NCBI GenBank assembly: GCA_949358305.1
Contig: OX442322.1
Coordinates: 1,922,001 to 1,986,000 of the forward strand
Direction of reading: 5' to 3'
Origin: Strigamia acuminata
Taxonomy: Eukaryota > Arthropoda > Chilopoda > Geophilomorpha > Linotaeniidae
Length of the DNA stretch: 64,000 nucleotides
Shown here: positions 31,735 to 41,553 of the stretch, piece after piece
Numbering within the stretch: position 1 is the stretch's first letter
How the letters are laid out: each line of letters starts with the position of its first letter
Notes under the pieces: model-generated
Seen by the model: only the letters and a program-made list of their open reading frames with translations
Databases searched by the model: none
What the model was told of the DNA's origin: nothing
Made by a program: the position numbers and the translations under genes

Positions 31735-32501
31735 CTTTTAAAGAACGAGAAGTGCATGTCGAGGTACCAAAACCAGCAGATACAACAATCTTAGGATGCA
31801 AGTGGATTTTCAAACTCAAATCCGACGCCACCGGTAAAATCACTCGATATCGTGCCCGCCTTGTCGCCCAAGGGTTTCGAAAAACTCTCGGCGTTGACTA
31901 CAATGAGGTTTTCAGCCCCGTAGTAAACTTTGTTCTCATCTGAATGTTCTCTCGCTTACTCGTCGTTTTGCGAGAATGGGAAGACGCTCACCTCGACGTG
32001 AAGTGTACCTATCTATACGGCGAGCTCGAGCATAAGGTTTATATGAGGATTCTGGCAGGTGCGACTTGCACACATCCGAACAACGTCTGGCTTCTCATCA
32101 AATCTCTTTTCGGCCTACACCAATCGGGAAGGCAATGGATCGAGAAGCTTGGCGAAACTTTACGATCTCTTGGATTCCGAAAATTGCCCGGATGCAATTG
32201 TGTACACGTATATGGGACTTCGGCATTAATGTTGCTTTATGTGGATGACATTGTGCTTTTCTATGCCACGGACATTGTCCTCGATCGACTCATCAAATTG
32301 ATCAGCACGAAGTTTCAAATTGTGAACCTCGGTCCCATTACCAAATTGCTCGGTGTTGAATTTATCCGGGATGCTGGCCGAACATACATCAGCCAGCACA
32401 ATTACATCGCCAAGATCGTTAAAAAGTTTGGAACCGTTGCCAACAGTCTCGTAAAGGTTCCAGTCACTCCCGGAACGACGCTCACGAGGAGATCCACCGA
32501 C
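31735..32501 (+). pseudogene. Copia-I reverse transcriptase (one stop, truncated)
   Basis: It starts in the RT domain (EREVHVEVPKPADTTILGCK), continues with RYRARLVAQGF, a TGA at 31941-31943 where copia C has Arg (CGT), then LDVKCTYLYGELEHKVYM, LYVDDIVLFYA (active site present) and LLGVEFIRDAGRTYIS, and is cut by the copia B LTR within TPGTTLTRRST. Confidence 0.87.
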
Positions 32502-32821
32502 TGTTACCTTACTGTGTTCATTAATCTTACTCTATTTGTATCGTATTATCAATTGACATTGTTCTCACACTTATATATGTATTTGTTCGCGTTTGCATTT
32601 AGCATTACGAGTATTTGTGATCGTTCTAGTTTATTATGAATATGTCATGCCAACAGGTGGCACTGTACACCCGAGGAAGTTACGTGACATGAGAATAAAC
32701 ACTTACTTTATGTTTTGCTTTAAACCACTAAAGATCTCGTGCATTTCTTTCTTACAAACGGAGTTTTTCCACACCACTGCGGAATTAGTGAATCCACACC
32801 ATTTTCCACTACGATTCAACA
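32502..32821 (+). repeat. Copia-B 5' LTR (320 bp)
   Basis: It begins TGTTACCTTACTG and ends CGATTCAACA. It aligns with the copia A LTR, with shared blocks such as TTTGCATTTAGCATTACGAG and TTTTTCCACACCACTGC. GAGAATAAACAC near 32690 may hold the poly(A) signal. Confidence 0.87.
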
Positions 32822-32822
32822 A

Positions 32823-32833
32823 GGTTATGGGCC
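32823..32833 (+). promoter_or_regulatory. Copia-B primer binding site, half-tRNA type
   Basis: GGTTATGGGCC sits at the same place and with the same sequence as in copia A, complementary to the anticodon arm of initiator Met tRNA. Confidence 0.8.
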
Positions 32834-33498
32834 TATATAACGAAGGAAAAACGTCCTGAGTGAGTTTGAAGCATTACAAGTCATTTGGAGGTCAGCATCA
32901 GAAATTTCCTCTAATTTATTCAAAATGGCGGCGCCCATAAGGAAAGTAAACAACTCGATCTTCAACCTGGATTCCACAGCGATAGGAGCAATAACTGGGC
33001 ATTTGGCAGCGCAGGAACAATAATTGGTTCGAACAATACCAAAACATTTCGTTTATTTACATTTCTTTTACGTTTTGTCAGGAATTTGTTCCGGTGTTGG
33101 AAGGCGTTGGTACGCATCGACGACGTACTGTTATTTTCAACCGAAGGACGTGTCGACGAGTGTTACACAACGACAGCAGTTCCCGTCAACCACACGTGAA
33201 GTGTGAACGGGAATCCGGGAAGACGAGCGTACACAAGAGGAATTTTTCAAAAGACGGGCAGCAAAACCAACTGGGAATTTGCCGAACAATTTTTGAACAA
33301 TATTAGTGTTTATTTCGAGTATATTTTGAATATATTGTTTAGCTTAGTATTGTGTCAGGATTTTGTACTAACCTAACTATAAGGAGCGCACTAACCTCAT
33401 GAGAATTGTACTTTTTTCATGAGTAACAGTAAGAAAAGTGTTTTTGCTGGAAAAGTGTGTGTGTGCGTTGGTTGACAAGCTACTAGTCCTGAAACACA
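32834..33498 (+). other. Copia-B untranslated leader
   Basis: About 665 bases of non-coding sequence, homologous in blocks to the copia A leader, including TTCATGAGTAACAGTAAGAA before gag. No ORF of note. Confidence 0.7.
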
Positions 33499-34960
33499 AT
33501 GGATCCGGAAAAACCAGAGAGAAAAATTACATTGTTAAATAGAACTAATTATGACGGATGGAAACAACAACTCAAAGTATTTTTGATGCACCATGGTTGC
33601 TGGGGGTTCACAGACGGGACGGAGAAGGCATTGGCACCAGGAGCGTCTTGGCGTGATCGCTCGGACTATAAATTAGGAAAAGGACGGGTTGAAAGAGCAA
33701 TACCACGAGTTGCTCACCAGAATTGAAGACGCCAAGAAAGCATGGGAAACGTTGAAGACCAACTTCGAACCAGTGTCGAGGGCGCGCATAATATGTTTGC
33801 TTGACGAATTCTTCAACCTCAAATACGATCCGGCGACGGAAACGATCGGGGTTTTCGCCGCGAAGATACGAAACACAGCAAAGAAACTGGCTGACGTTAA
33901 ACACCAATTGGACAATTTGTATCAAGCTTTCCAATTAATTAGGTATCTGCCACAAGAATATCAGTCTATCGTCCAGTCTATCTACAGATGGGAAGACGCG
34001 AATTTCACGTTGGAAAAGGTGAAAGCGGAATTGGTTGCCGAAGAAGGCAGACTTGCACAACAAAGGCGAGATTCAGGACAGGGACTAATCATAGATGCTT
34101 TCAGCACAGTGCCGAATACTTCTAACACAAACAACAATGACAATTCGCCGAAATTTCAACAACAACAGGGGAACAACCAAAACAACAAAGCGAATTATAC
34201 TGGACAAAGAGGCAGCAAATCGAATTATCGAGGTGGCAGAAATACGAGAGGAAATTTCAGAGGGAGCACGACCGAATCAACGGGACGGGGGCCGTGTTTT
34301 CGCTGTAACCAACATGTCCATTGGGCTAAAGATTGCACAGCTCAATTGCAATTGGCACCAAACAGTAATATGAAGACAAATACAGTCGAGGAGCTTGATT
34401 CCAATATGTTAGATGTCGGATTCCTTACGGAATTGAGCAAACAGGAAATGTTGCAGTGCAGCGAAGCCAGCAATTGCTGGATCTACGACACGGGAGCGAC
34501 AGGACATTTCTGCAAGGACAAAAATCAATTTCATAATTTCAGAGAAATGACTGGAACAATTAGCCAAGCAGATAAGAAAACTCTCATCAAAATACAAGGA
34601 GTCGGGGACGTCTGCATCATGTGTTTAGCTGGGAACGACACAATCCCAATAACACTCAAAAAGGTCTACTTTGCGCCAGATTTACGAAGGAATCTGATGT
34701 CGGGGCCGTGCATTGAAGAGGCTAGATGCAGAGTTGCCATAGGCTCGGGTCTGGTGAAAATATACGATCCGCAATGGAAGAGACAACTGATGGAGGCAGT
34801 TAAAAAGGACAGACTCTACTTTATCAAACTTAGTGATCAAAAACCAGACATTGAAAAGTTAAAACAAAAAGAAAGCAACAAAGCCAATACGAGCGAGCAG
34901 AAGAAACAAGAATCATCCGACGTTAGCAGAACTAAATCAAATCCAGAAGAGGCAAGAGCG
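33499..34960 (+). pseudogene. Copia-B gag and protease (two frameshifting deletions)
   Basis: ATG at 33499 (MDPEKPERKITLLNR). A short deletion near 33688 removes part of the Gag core and shifts frame. The next frame holds FAAKIRNTAKKLADVKH, Gln/Asn-rich linker, knuckle CFRCNQHVHWAKDC, protease IYDTGATGHFC and VYFAPDLRRNLMSGPC. A second deletion of about 11 nt near 34955 removes the start of the GAG-pre-integrase WHERLGH motif and shifts frame again. Copia A keeps both places. Confidence 0.88.
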
Positions 34961-37320
34961 GTTAGGGCACATTCATTTCCCAAGTGTGCAGGGGATGAGC
35001 AAAGGGGACGCCGTGATCGGTTTACCACCGTTGGATGTCCCGATAACACAATGTGATGTCTGCGACTTGGCGAAGAAGAAAGCCATCTCTCACAAGTCCT
35101 TGCCGGGGATTAGATCAAAAGGACCACTAGAACTCCTACACATGGACATATGTGGAGCGTTTTCAACGGAAACTCTCTCGGGAAATAAATATTTCCTCAC
35201 AATAACGGATGACTATTCTCGCTACTCAACCGTCTACTTAATGAAAAGAAAAGATGAAGTATTTGATCTGTTTCGGAAACACGCAAAGAGAATCGAACGA
35301 CTACTCGGAAAATCGATTCTGGCCATTCGCACGGACAATGACATGGAGTTTTGTTCCAACAAATTTGGGGAATACCTTGAAGAGCAGGGGATCATCCACG
35401 AGCGAACCAATGCTTACACCCTCGCACAGAACGGCGTTTCCGAAAGACTAAACCAAACTTTGGCGAATGGGATGCGAGCTCTCATTTACGACGCACAGAT
35501 GGAACACAGATTTTGGGGAGAAGCCATCTTGACATTCAACTATTTAAGGAACAGAATAGCAAAACTAAACTCGGATAAAACGCCGATGAAACTGTATTAT
35601 GGTTGCAAGCCGTCACTCCGACATTTGAGAAAATTCGGAAGTCTCTGCTTTGTGCAGAAGAGAGTGCGAGACGGCAAGATAGATAACAAAGCATTACATG
35701 GAATTATGCTTGGCTATTCCCAAGTTACAAAGGGCTACAGAGTCTGGTTGCCAGACTTCTCCAAAGTCATCGAGACAAGTGATGTGAAGTTTGTCAAGAG
35801 CAGGCGCGGAGTTAAAGGCGTGCTGGGCCTACCTGAAAAATATACCACATTTATTGACAATTTGGACAACAACAACGATCGTCAGTACTACTCTGATGAG
35901 GATATAAGGCCACCTCTACCTCCGCCGCAACCAATTAAGAAAGAAGGGGAAGAAGAATTACCTCAACTGAAGTTGAAGTTTAGATTGCCGGATGAAAAGC
36001 TTCAACCGAAACCTAACATACCAGAAGCTGAAGCAGGAGTAAAGTTGCAGGGCATTTTACCACAACTTGGAATCGATATTGTGAATCCAGTTCCGACAAT
36101 TCCTCCACTTGTTTGGAGAAAGACCGAGAAAACAAGACCAACTGGACACAAGGATTATGAGTACACAATTGTGGGACACGATAAACCGAAATTGCGTTCA
36201 ATACCAGATGTGAAGCGTTATTGTGCCGACCATAATCTACGTATTCCAGAACACCTTTTCGAGGACAAGAGAAAGAAAAAGCCCACTGAATCGAATGTGA
36301 CGACGGATGATTTCGACTTAGATCTGGATGATTTAACTCTTGATTTCGAAGCGAATCATCTCGAAGTCTACATACCAACACGCTTCGAGCAGATAGCCGA
36401 TTTACCAGAAAAAGAAGAATGGAATCAGGTGATGTGTGAAGAAATCGACACGATGCACGAACGTGAAGTTTGGGAGTTAGTTCCACCACCATCCGACACT
36501 AAAATAATAGGGTGCAAGTGGATCTACACTGTAAAGCAGAATGAGGAAGGGGAAATTGCACGATACAAGGCAAGACTCGTGGCGCAAGGTTTTTCACAAG
36601 TTTACGGCGAGTCTTACGAAGAAACCTTCTCACCTGTGGTGGATTTTTCCATTGTGCGATTTATGTTCACGCTGCTTGTCTGCATGTTGAAATGGTCATA
36701 CATTCAGGTTGATGTCAAATGCGCTTACCTATACGCGAAGTTACATAAGACTGTGTACATGCGTCAGCCTAAAGGATTCGTGTACCACGGAAAGGAGAAC
36801 TTTGTTTGCAAATTACTTCGAGCAATATAAGGGTTGCATCAGTCTGGAAGAGAATGGGGCATCGAACTCGAGGAAACCCTATTGAAGCTTGGTTTACAAC
36901 ACGAAGATTGGTGCAACTGCGTTTACAAATTCAAAAATGTTGCATATTTAATCGTATTCGTCGAGATATCGTCGTTTTCGGCAAACACCACGAAGACGCG
37001 ATGAATGTTCTCAACATGATTAAAACGCATTTCGACTTAGTAATTTTGGGACAAACAAAGAAACTGTTAGGAGTTGAGTTCCGCCCATACAAACAACAAA
37101 TGATTTTGCATCAAAAGAATTACATCAACAAGGTGTTGTTGAGATTTGAGAATCACTTGAAGTCAGTGAAGATTAGGTCGCAACCAATGATCAAGTCAAC
37201 CATTCTCATAAAACAACAATGCCCTACTACAATTAAAGATTTCAAAATCATGGAAAAGATACCATATAGAAGCCTGCTTGGTTCTCTAGCATTCATAGGA
37301 TCAAGAACGAGGCCAGATAT
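34961..37320 (+). pseudogene. Copia-B integrase and reverse transcriptase
   Basis: Open from about 34961: CDVCDLAKKK, integrase core with LHMDICGAF, RTDNDMEF and GVSERLNQ (Glu at 35442-35444, unlike copia A), then a long linker and RT with WIYTVKQNEEGEIARYKARL and LDVKCAYLYA-type VDVKCAYLY. A TAA at 36828-36830 replaces Tyr of AIYGLHQ, and a one-base loss near 36965 destroys the YVDD active site and shifts frame. The RNase H portion is cut off by copia J after SRTRPD. Confidence 0.88.
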
Positions 37321-37786
37321 TGTTGTGCTGGTGTTTTGCTATTTGTCTCCCTTCGCGCATGTGTTGTTAAATGCATTTTTCCGGCTTAGTGCATTTGATG
37401 TGCCGTCGTTTATTGACCCGTTAATGTGATCGGTCAATCCTGTTTATAATCTATAATGCGTGTTACGGTACTGCGACCGATCGTTGTTTGCGATAGCACA
37501 TCTCCCATTGTCGCCTGCTCTAAAGAGCGGTTATTGTTTATTCTGTTTTGTCCGTTTAATCGATTAGTTTTGTCATTCTGTGAAGAATGAATCAATGTGC
37601 TAAAACATTAATTTGTTCTACCATATCTTTGTGTTTCGAAATCGAGGGCAACTAGCCTCGAACCAGTGTTCTGTTTTACTTGCTTTTAGAAAATAAAAGA
37701 TGGCGGACGCTGATGCGTTTTCTCCGCGCACTTTAAACCTGGATTCTAAGTTATTTCACTGTATGCAGGCCGGTTTCAGCTCTTCA
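37321..37786 (+). repeat. Copia-J 5' LTR (about 466 bp)
   Basis: It begins TGTTGTGCTGGTG at the break of the copia B frame and ends at CTCTTCA, three bases before the PBS. AAAATAAAAGATGG near 37691 may hold the poly(A) signal. The other LTR is outside the window. Confidence 0.78.
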
Positions 37787-37789
37787 AAG

Positions 37790-37801
37790 TGGTAGCAGAG
37801 G
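37790..37801 (+). promoter_or_regulatory. Copia-J primer binding site, tRNA-iMet 3' end
   Basis: TGGTAGCAGAGG matches the 3' end of initiator Met tRNA over 12 bases. Confidence 0.85.
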
Positions 37802-38919
37802 GTAAAAACGATCTATGCACGACGTTTTTGGAGAGGAAACAACCTTTTTGCGACATTTCGCGACTACGAGAAGTTGCCGAGTGTGCGCCCGCCCAACTCG
37901 TCGCGGAAACGAGTTTTCGGTGCGGATTTCAACGTGGAATCGTCGTGACAACGTGTGCGGAAGATTCCTTGGCATCGGCGGAACATTTGCAGACGATTTA
38001 AGCACGGAATAAGTGTTTTTCGTCGACTCGACGTCGTAGAAATAAACGACAGTCGAGATTTTGTGTTTTGTGATTCTGCGAACCTCTACGCTTCGTGGGA
38101 ATTTTCAGCGGTGTTGTGTGCATAAACAAGCACTCAACAAGGATTCTAACGACGGTAGGACACTCATTTGTCGTTATTTTGTGCGAAATAAGCACTTTGG
38201 ACCTCGTCACGGAAGATTTTCGCGACGGCGGCCATTTTCTTTTTGGATTTATCGTCGCGAACGGCGATTTTCACCACACACAGAGAAGTCTGTGACCAAC
38301 GAGAAGTCCTGCACACGTTAAGCGTGTGTGCAGGCGTTTATTTCCGTGTTTTGAACCCCGGAGTTCATCTCACGAAGGCGCGGACGAGCGCGACGTTGAT
38401 TTTCCCGCGATCGCACGGACGTGTGCACGCGGAAGACACGACAGCCCAAATTCCGTGTATACAGCGACGTGGAAGCGACGTTTTGTTCTCGAAGGACGCT
38501 ATTGCGACGATATTGACCCGCAATTCGCCGCAACTTTACCATCTTAACACTGAAAAAGTGTAATTTTTGATCTATAGTCGTGAAACTTTGTTATTTGTTA
38601 AGGTTTTTGTATTGGGCCTATTAGCGTATTCCCTGCTCTTCGTCCATTCAGGCACGCAGGGTCTTATTTTCAACTGGGGCTGTCTCGTGGCAAGCCAATC
38701 GTCCCGCGGGCACTAGGTGACTTGATCGGAAGCTGGTAGAGTACCCAGTTGAAGTTTTTTCTCCTTCTTAAAAGGATTGACCCCCGGGAAGTTTAGTATT
38801 GCTCGACTTCACTTTTGGGGGCTATTTGTGCATCCGTGCGGCGAGTTTTGTCAAACTCACATCGAAAATTGTGTAGTGTACAGTGTTTTGTGCTGCAAAT
38901 TTCACCGGAATTTTTTGCA
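37802..38919 (+). other. Copia-J untranslated leader
   Basis: 1.1 kb of non-coding, CG-rich sequence (many ACGACG/CGTCG words) with several short overlapping open frames that have no recognisable domain. A T-rich stretch and CAGTGTTTTGTGCTGCAAA precede the gag ATG. Confidence 0.65.
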
Positions 38920-39120
38920 ATGGCGTCATATGAGCGCCACGACAACTACAAGGACGTGAGAAAGTTGGATGGCACCAACTATCCGACTTGGAGCGTGCAG
39001 GTGCAGCTCCTTCTCCAATCGTACGGTGTTTGGGGCCACGTGACCGGCAAGACTAAAGAGCCGCCGGCCGGATCACCGTTTCGAGAGAATCGAGATTTTG
39101 AGAAAGGCGAGGAAAGGGCT
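38920..39120 (+). CDS. Copia-J gag, N-terminal segment
   Basis: The ATG at 38920 opens MASYERHDNYKDVRKLDGTN, then YPTWSVQVQLLLQSYGVWGH, the usual copia Gag start. The codon phase at 39120 matches 46501 exactly, so the frame was intact when copia C landed, with GGGCT as the duplicated site. The product would be the N-terminal part of the capsid protein. Confidence 0.85.
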
Positions 39121-39665
39121 TGTTGGTCTATAGGACCGCCAGTTGTGTCGATGTGACATAAAATCACATTCTTATTGTTTAATTATCTAACTTCGATGTA
39201 TTTATCCCGTGTTTATTCATATCCGATGATATTTGTTATTTAGATCTTTTGCATTTGCTTATCACTATTTAACACACAGTATCATGCTGTGTCCAGTGTT
39301 TTTCTTTAATTCAATGCTTATTTGTTTGTATAACTTCTTATCACGACACCAGGTGTCGTTATTGTCTCACTTCTACATCCAAGATGGCGGCGACCAGCGC
39401 CTGGCTCTCGCCTCATGGTTATTCATGTATTTTCCAACTCATATGTGAGTATTTCGTATTGATTAAATTTATTTTATGCTTTTAAGCATTCATTTATCAT
39501 TTCTCACGGCATATAAGCGAATATCGCGGCCGTTTCGTTTACATTTTGTCCTCGACGTCGCCCACACGTTCGCACGAGTAGTGCGACGCATTGGCGAACA
39601 TTTCGGCCACGTTTCGCCCGATATTTCGGCTCCATTTGGTCGTTTTCCTCTGCTACCGACCTACA
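39121..39665 (+). repeat. Copia-C 5' LTR (545 bp)
   Basis: TGTTGGTCTATAGGACC to GCTACCGACCTACA. Differences from the 3' LTR seen by eye are one base near 39174, a small change near 39400 (CGCCTGGCTC against CGATAGCTC) and one base near 39530. The inverted pair ACGACACCAGGTGTCGT near 39343 is a conserved palindrome of this family. Confidence 0.95.
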
Positions 39666-39667
39666 AT

Positions 39668-39683
39668 TGGTAGCAGAGGATGG
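39668..39683 (+). promoter_or_regulatory. Copia-C primer binding site, tRNA-iMet 3' end
   Basis: TGGTAGCAGAGGATGG is the exact complement of the last 16 bases of animal initiator Met tRNA. It can also fold back on the following CATCCTCTGC. Confidence 0.92.
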
Positions 39684-40765
39684 TTGTCATCCTCTGCACG
39701 CTTTATTTCCACTAACCGCTGCCGAAATTTCGCGTTTTTCGCGATTTTCGCGGCAATTTTTGTATTTCCAGGTATTCGCGCCGATTTTCGCCTTTTTCGA
39801 GACATTTCACGCCTCGAGATCAACCCTGGATTGCTACAACGTTCCGACGACGTTGTACACCGATTATTTACGTTAATTATTGCCGAAAATTCCGCGAATT
39901 TCGCGAATTTTGGGGCGAATTAATATTTTCAGGTTTTTCATCATTTTCGAGCTGGATTTCCGCAGTTTAAACGTTGTCAACGTGCCAACGACGTTCCTAA
40001 GTAGCTTGTGCTACACTCCACGAGATTCTCCAGTTAATTTCGTCCGAAATTGTGCGGTCACGCAAATTTCAAGGCGAATTTTCATATTTTTCAGAATTTC
40101 GACGATTTTCTTTTACGACAACGTCGACGAGACGTTTTGCATCGAGAAACAAGACGATTCTCGCTTCATGCACCCCGGCGTGCATGTAGTATCGCCGATT
40201 TTGAATTTATTACGACGTTTTTTGATTTTCGACAAGAAGAGCCTCGTTAATTCGAGAAGTATTCGGATTTCTCAAATCCGAATAGCGTTTTTCACCGGTT
40301 TTTCGAGAAAACCGAGCCGTGTTTTCTTATCGCACGAGGCTGTGTATCCACACACTGATTCATCTATTTCTCCTTCATTTCGTGAAACTTTGTTAATTTT
40401 AAGTGGGTATTTTGGAAGGGATCCTTTAGTATCGACACTGCCCTACGGACAAGTCTGTCCAAGCGGTGTTTGTATTCTAGAGCAAGGCTGAGCCCTGCGC
40501 CACCTAGCACTCCCGCAGCCCCAGGTGGCTATAAAGGAAGCTAGGGGGACACTTGCTTTAGGTTCTCAACCAATTGTAGCATTGGTTCCCCTTCTGGTGA
40601 TATCCGCTTTGAACCACGAGGGAGGTGATTTTGTGATAAGTGCCACGACATTGTGTGAACAAACATTCGTACACACTATTTGTGCCATTGTGAAGTGCTT
40701 CGATCGCCGTTATACCATTTCTTCGAGCCTTTGTATTTTGCGTGGTGCGCCGAGTCTTCGAGACG
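39684..40765 (+). other. Copia-C untranslated leader with conserved hairpin
   Basis: 1.08 kb of non-coding sequence. A stem GCCACCT (40499-40505) / AGGTGGC (40523-40529) with a 17-base loop is shared with the copia E leader. It lies about 240 bases before gag and could be a packaging or dimer signal. The function is inferred only from its conservation in two copies. Confidence 0.7.
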
Positions 40766-41553
40766 ATGCAAAAGACAACGGAAACGACGGTCAGCAGAAT
40801 TCCCATCCTCTCTGTCGGGAATTACGAGCCCTGGCAGAGGGCGATGCGGATGCTTTTGAAATCCGAGAGCCTTTGGAGGCATGTAACGGAGGAGAAGGAG
40901 GCCGACCATCTCCTAACGTTAACCGACAAGGAAAAAGAGCGTTACATGGTTAAAAAGGACAAAGCTCTCGGACACATTTATATGTATGTCAGCGAACCGA
41001 AACGTTCAGCCCTAGATAATTGCGACACTCCCAAACAGGCATGGGACATCCTGGCAAAAGCGTACGCGCCCAGTTCGCGGGCACAACGGGCAGCACTCCG
41101 GTCGGAGTTCCTGACTTTACATCTTGAACCCAATGAGGAAATGCAGGATTTTATCAATCGGGTGGATCATTTTGTTCGTCAACTAGCAGATATCAAAGAA
41201 GTTACGACACCCGATTACCGCCCGAATACGCACAGGCAACGTTCGCCATATATCATTGGCCTGATCCGGATTTTACACCGACTAAAGTTGCCGAACAGTT
41301 AATTTCCGAATACCTGCGATTAAAACCGATGGGATTGCACAATGTACACTCGTCTTCTGTGCATTCGTCTGTAAAAGGCCAACAATCCCGAAAGACTTCG
41401 CGTCCTCGACGACCGTTATCGGAAATTAAATGTTTCAACTGTAATGAGATGGGCCACTATGCGAACAAGTGTCCCTATCCACGGCGGGAGGATCGCAATC
41501 AACCCTCGGCATCGGCTTCTTTCCAACGCTCTCGAAGTAAAAGCAAGAAGTGA
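40766..41553 (+). pseudogene. Copia-C gag (short deletion and one TGA)
   Basis: The ATG at 40766 opens MQKTTETTVSRIPILSVGNYE. The UBN2-like core follows (KKDKALGHIYMYVSEPKRSALD, SSRAQRAALRSEFLTLHLEPN). Near 41218 about 11 residues present in copia I and E are missing and the frame shifts. The second frame holds TKVAEQLISEYLRLK and a complete CCHC knuckle CFNCNEMGHYANKC. It meets TGA at 41551-41553, where copia I has CGA in an Arg run, and then runs in frame into pol. The TGA could be a decay mutation or, less likely, a leaky stop. Confidence 0.87.

Larger units (their letters stand above)
29373..32501 (+). mobile_element. Copia-I: internally deleted copia of the C/E family
   Basis: It has an LTR-like start, gag, protease, the first part of integrase, then a direct jump to RT, and is cut at 32501 by copia B. 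Alignment with copia C shows deletions of the leader with PBS, about 90 nt in gag and about 1.6 kb from integrase to RT. It also has a frameshift near 31290 and a TGA in RT. It cannot be autonomous. Confidence 0.85.
32502..37320 (+). mobile_element. Copia-B: copia of the A family, 3' end displaced by copia J
   Basis: LTR 32502-32821, half-tRNA PBS, leader, gag from 33499, protease, integrase and RT up to 37320, where the LTR of copia J starts. Protein identity to copia A is high throughout. Three deletions, a stop and a frameshift inside the RT active site make it defective. The left flank ends CCGAC; the matching right TSD is outside the window. Confidence 0.9.

Noticed and set aside
37802-38563. 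Small CG-rich ORFs in the copia J leader.
   Set aside because: They overlap in several frames, have no domain, and the real gag start at 38920 is clear.
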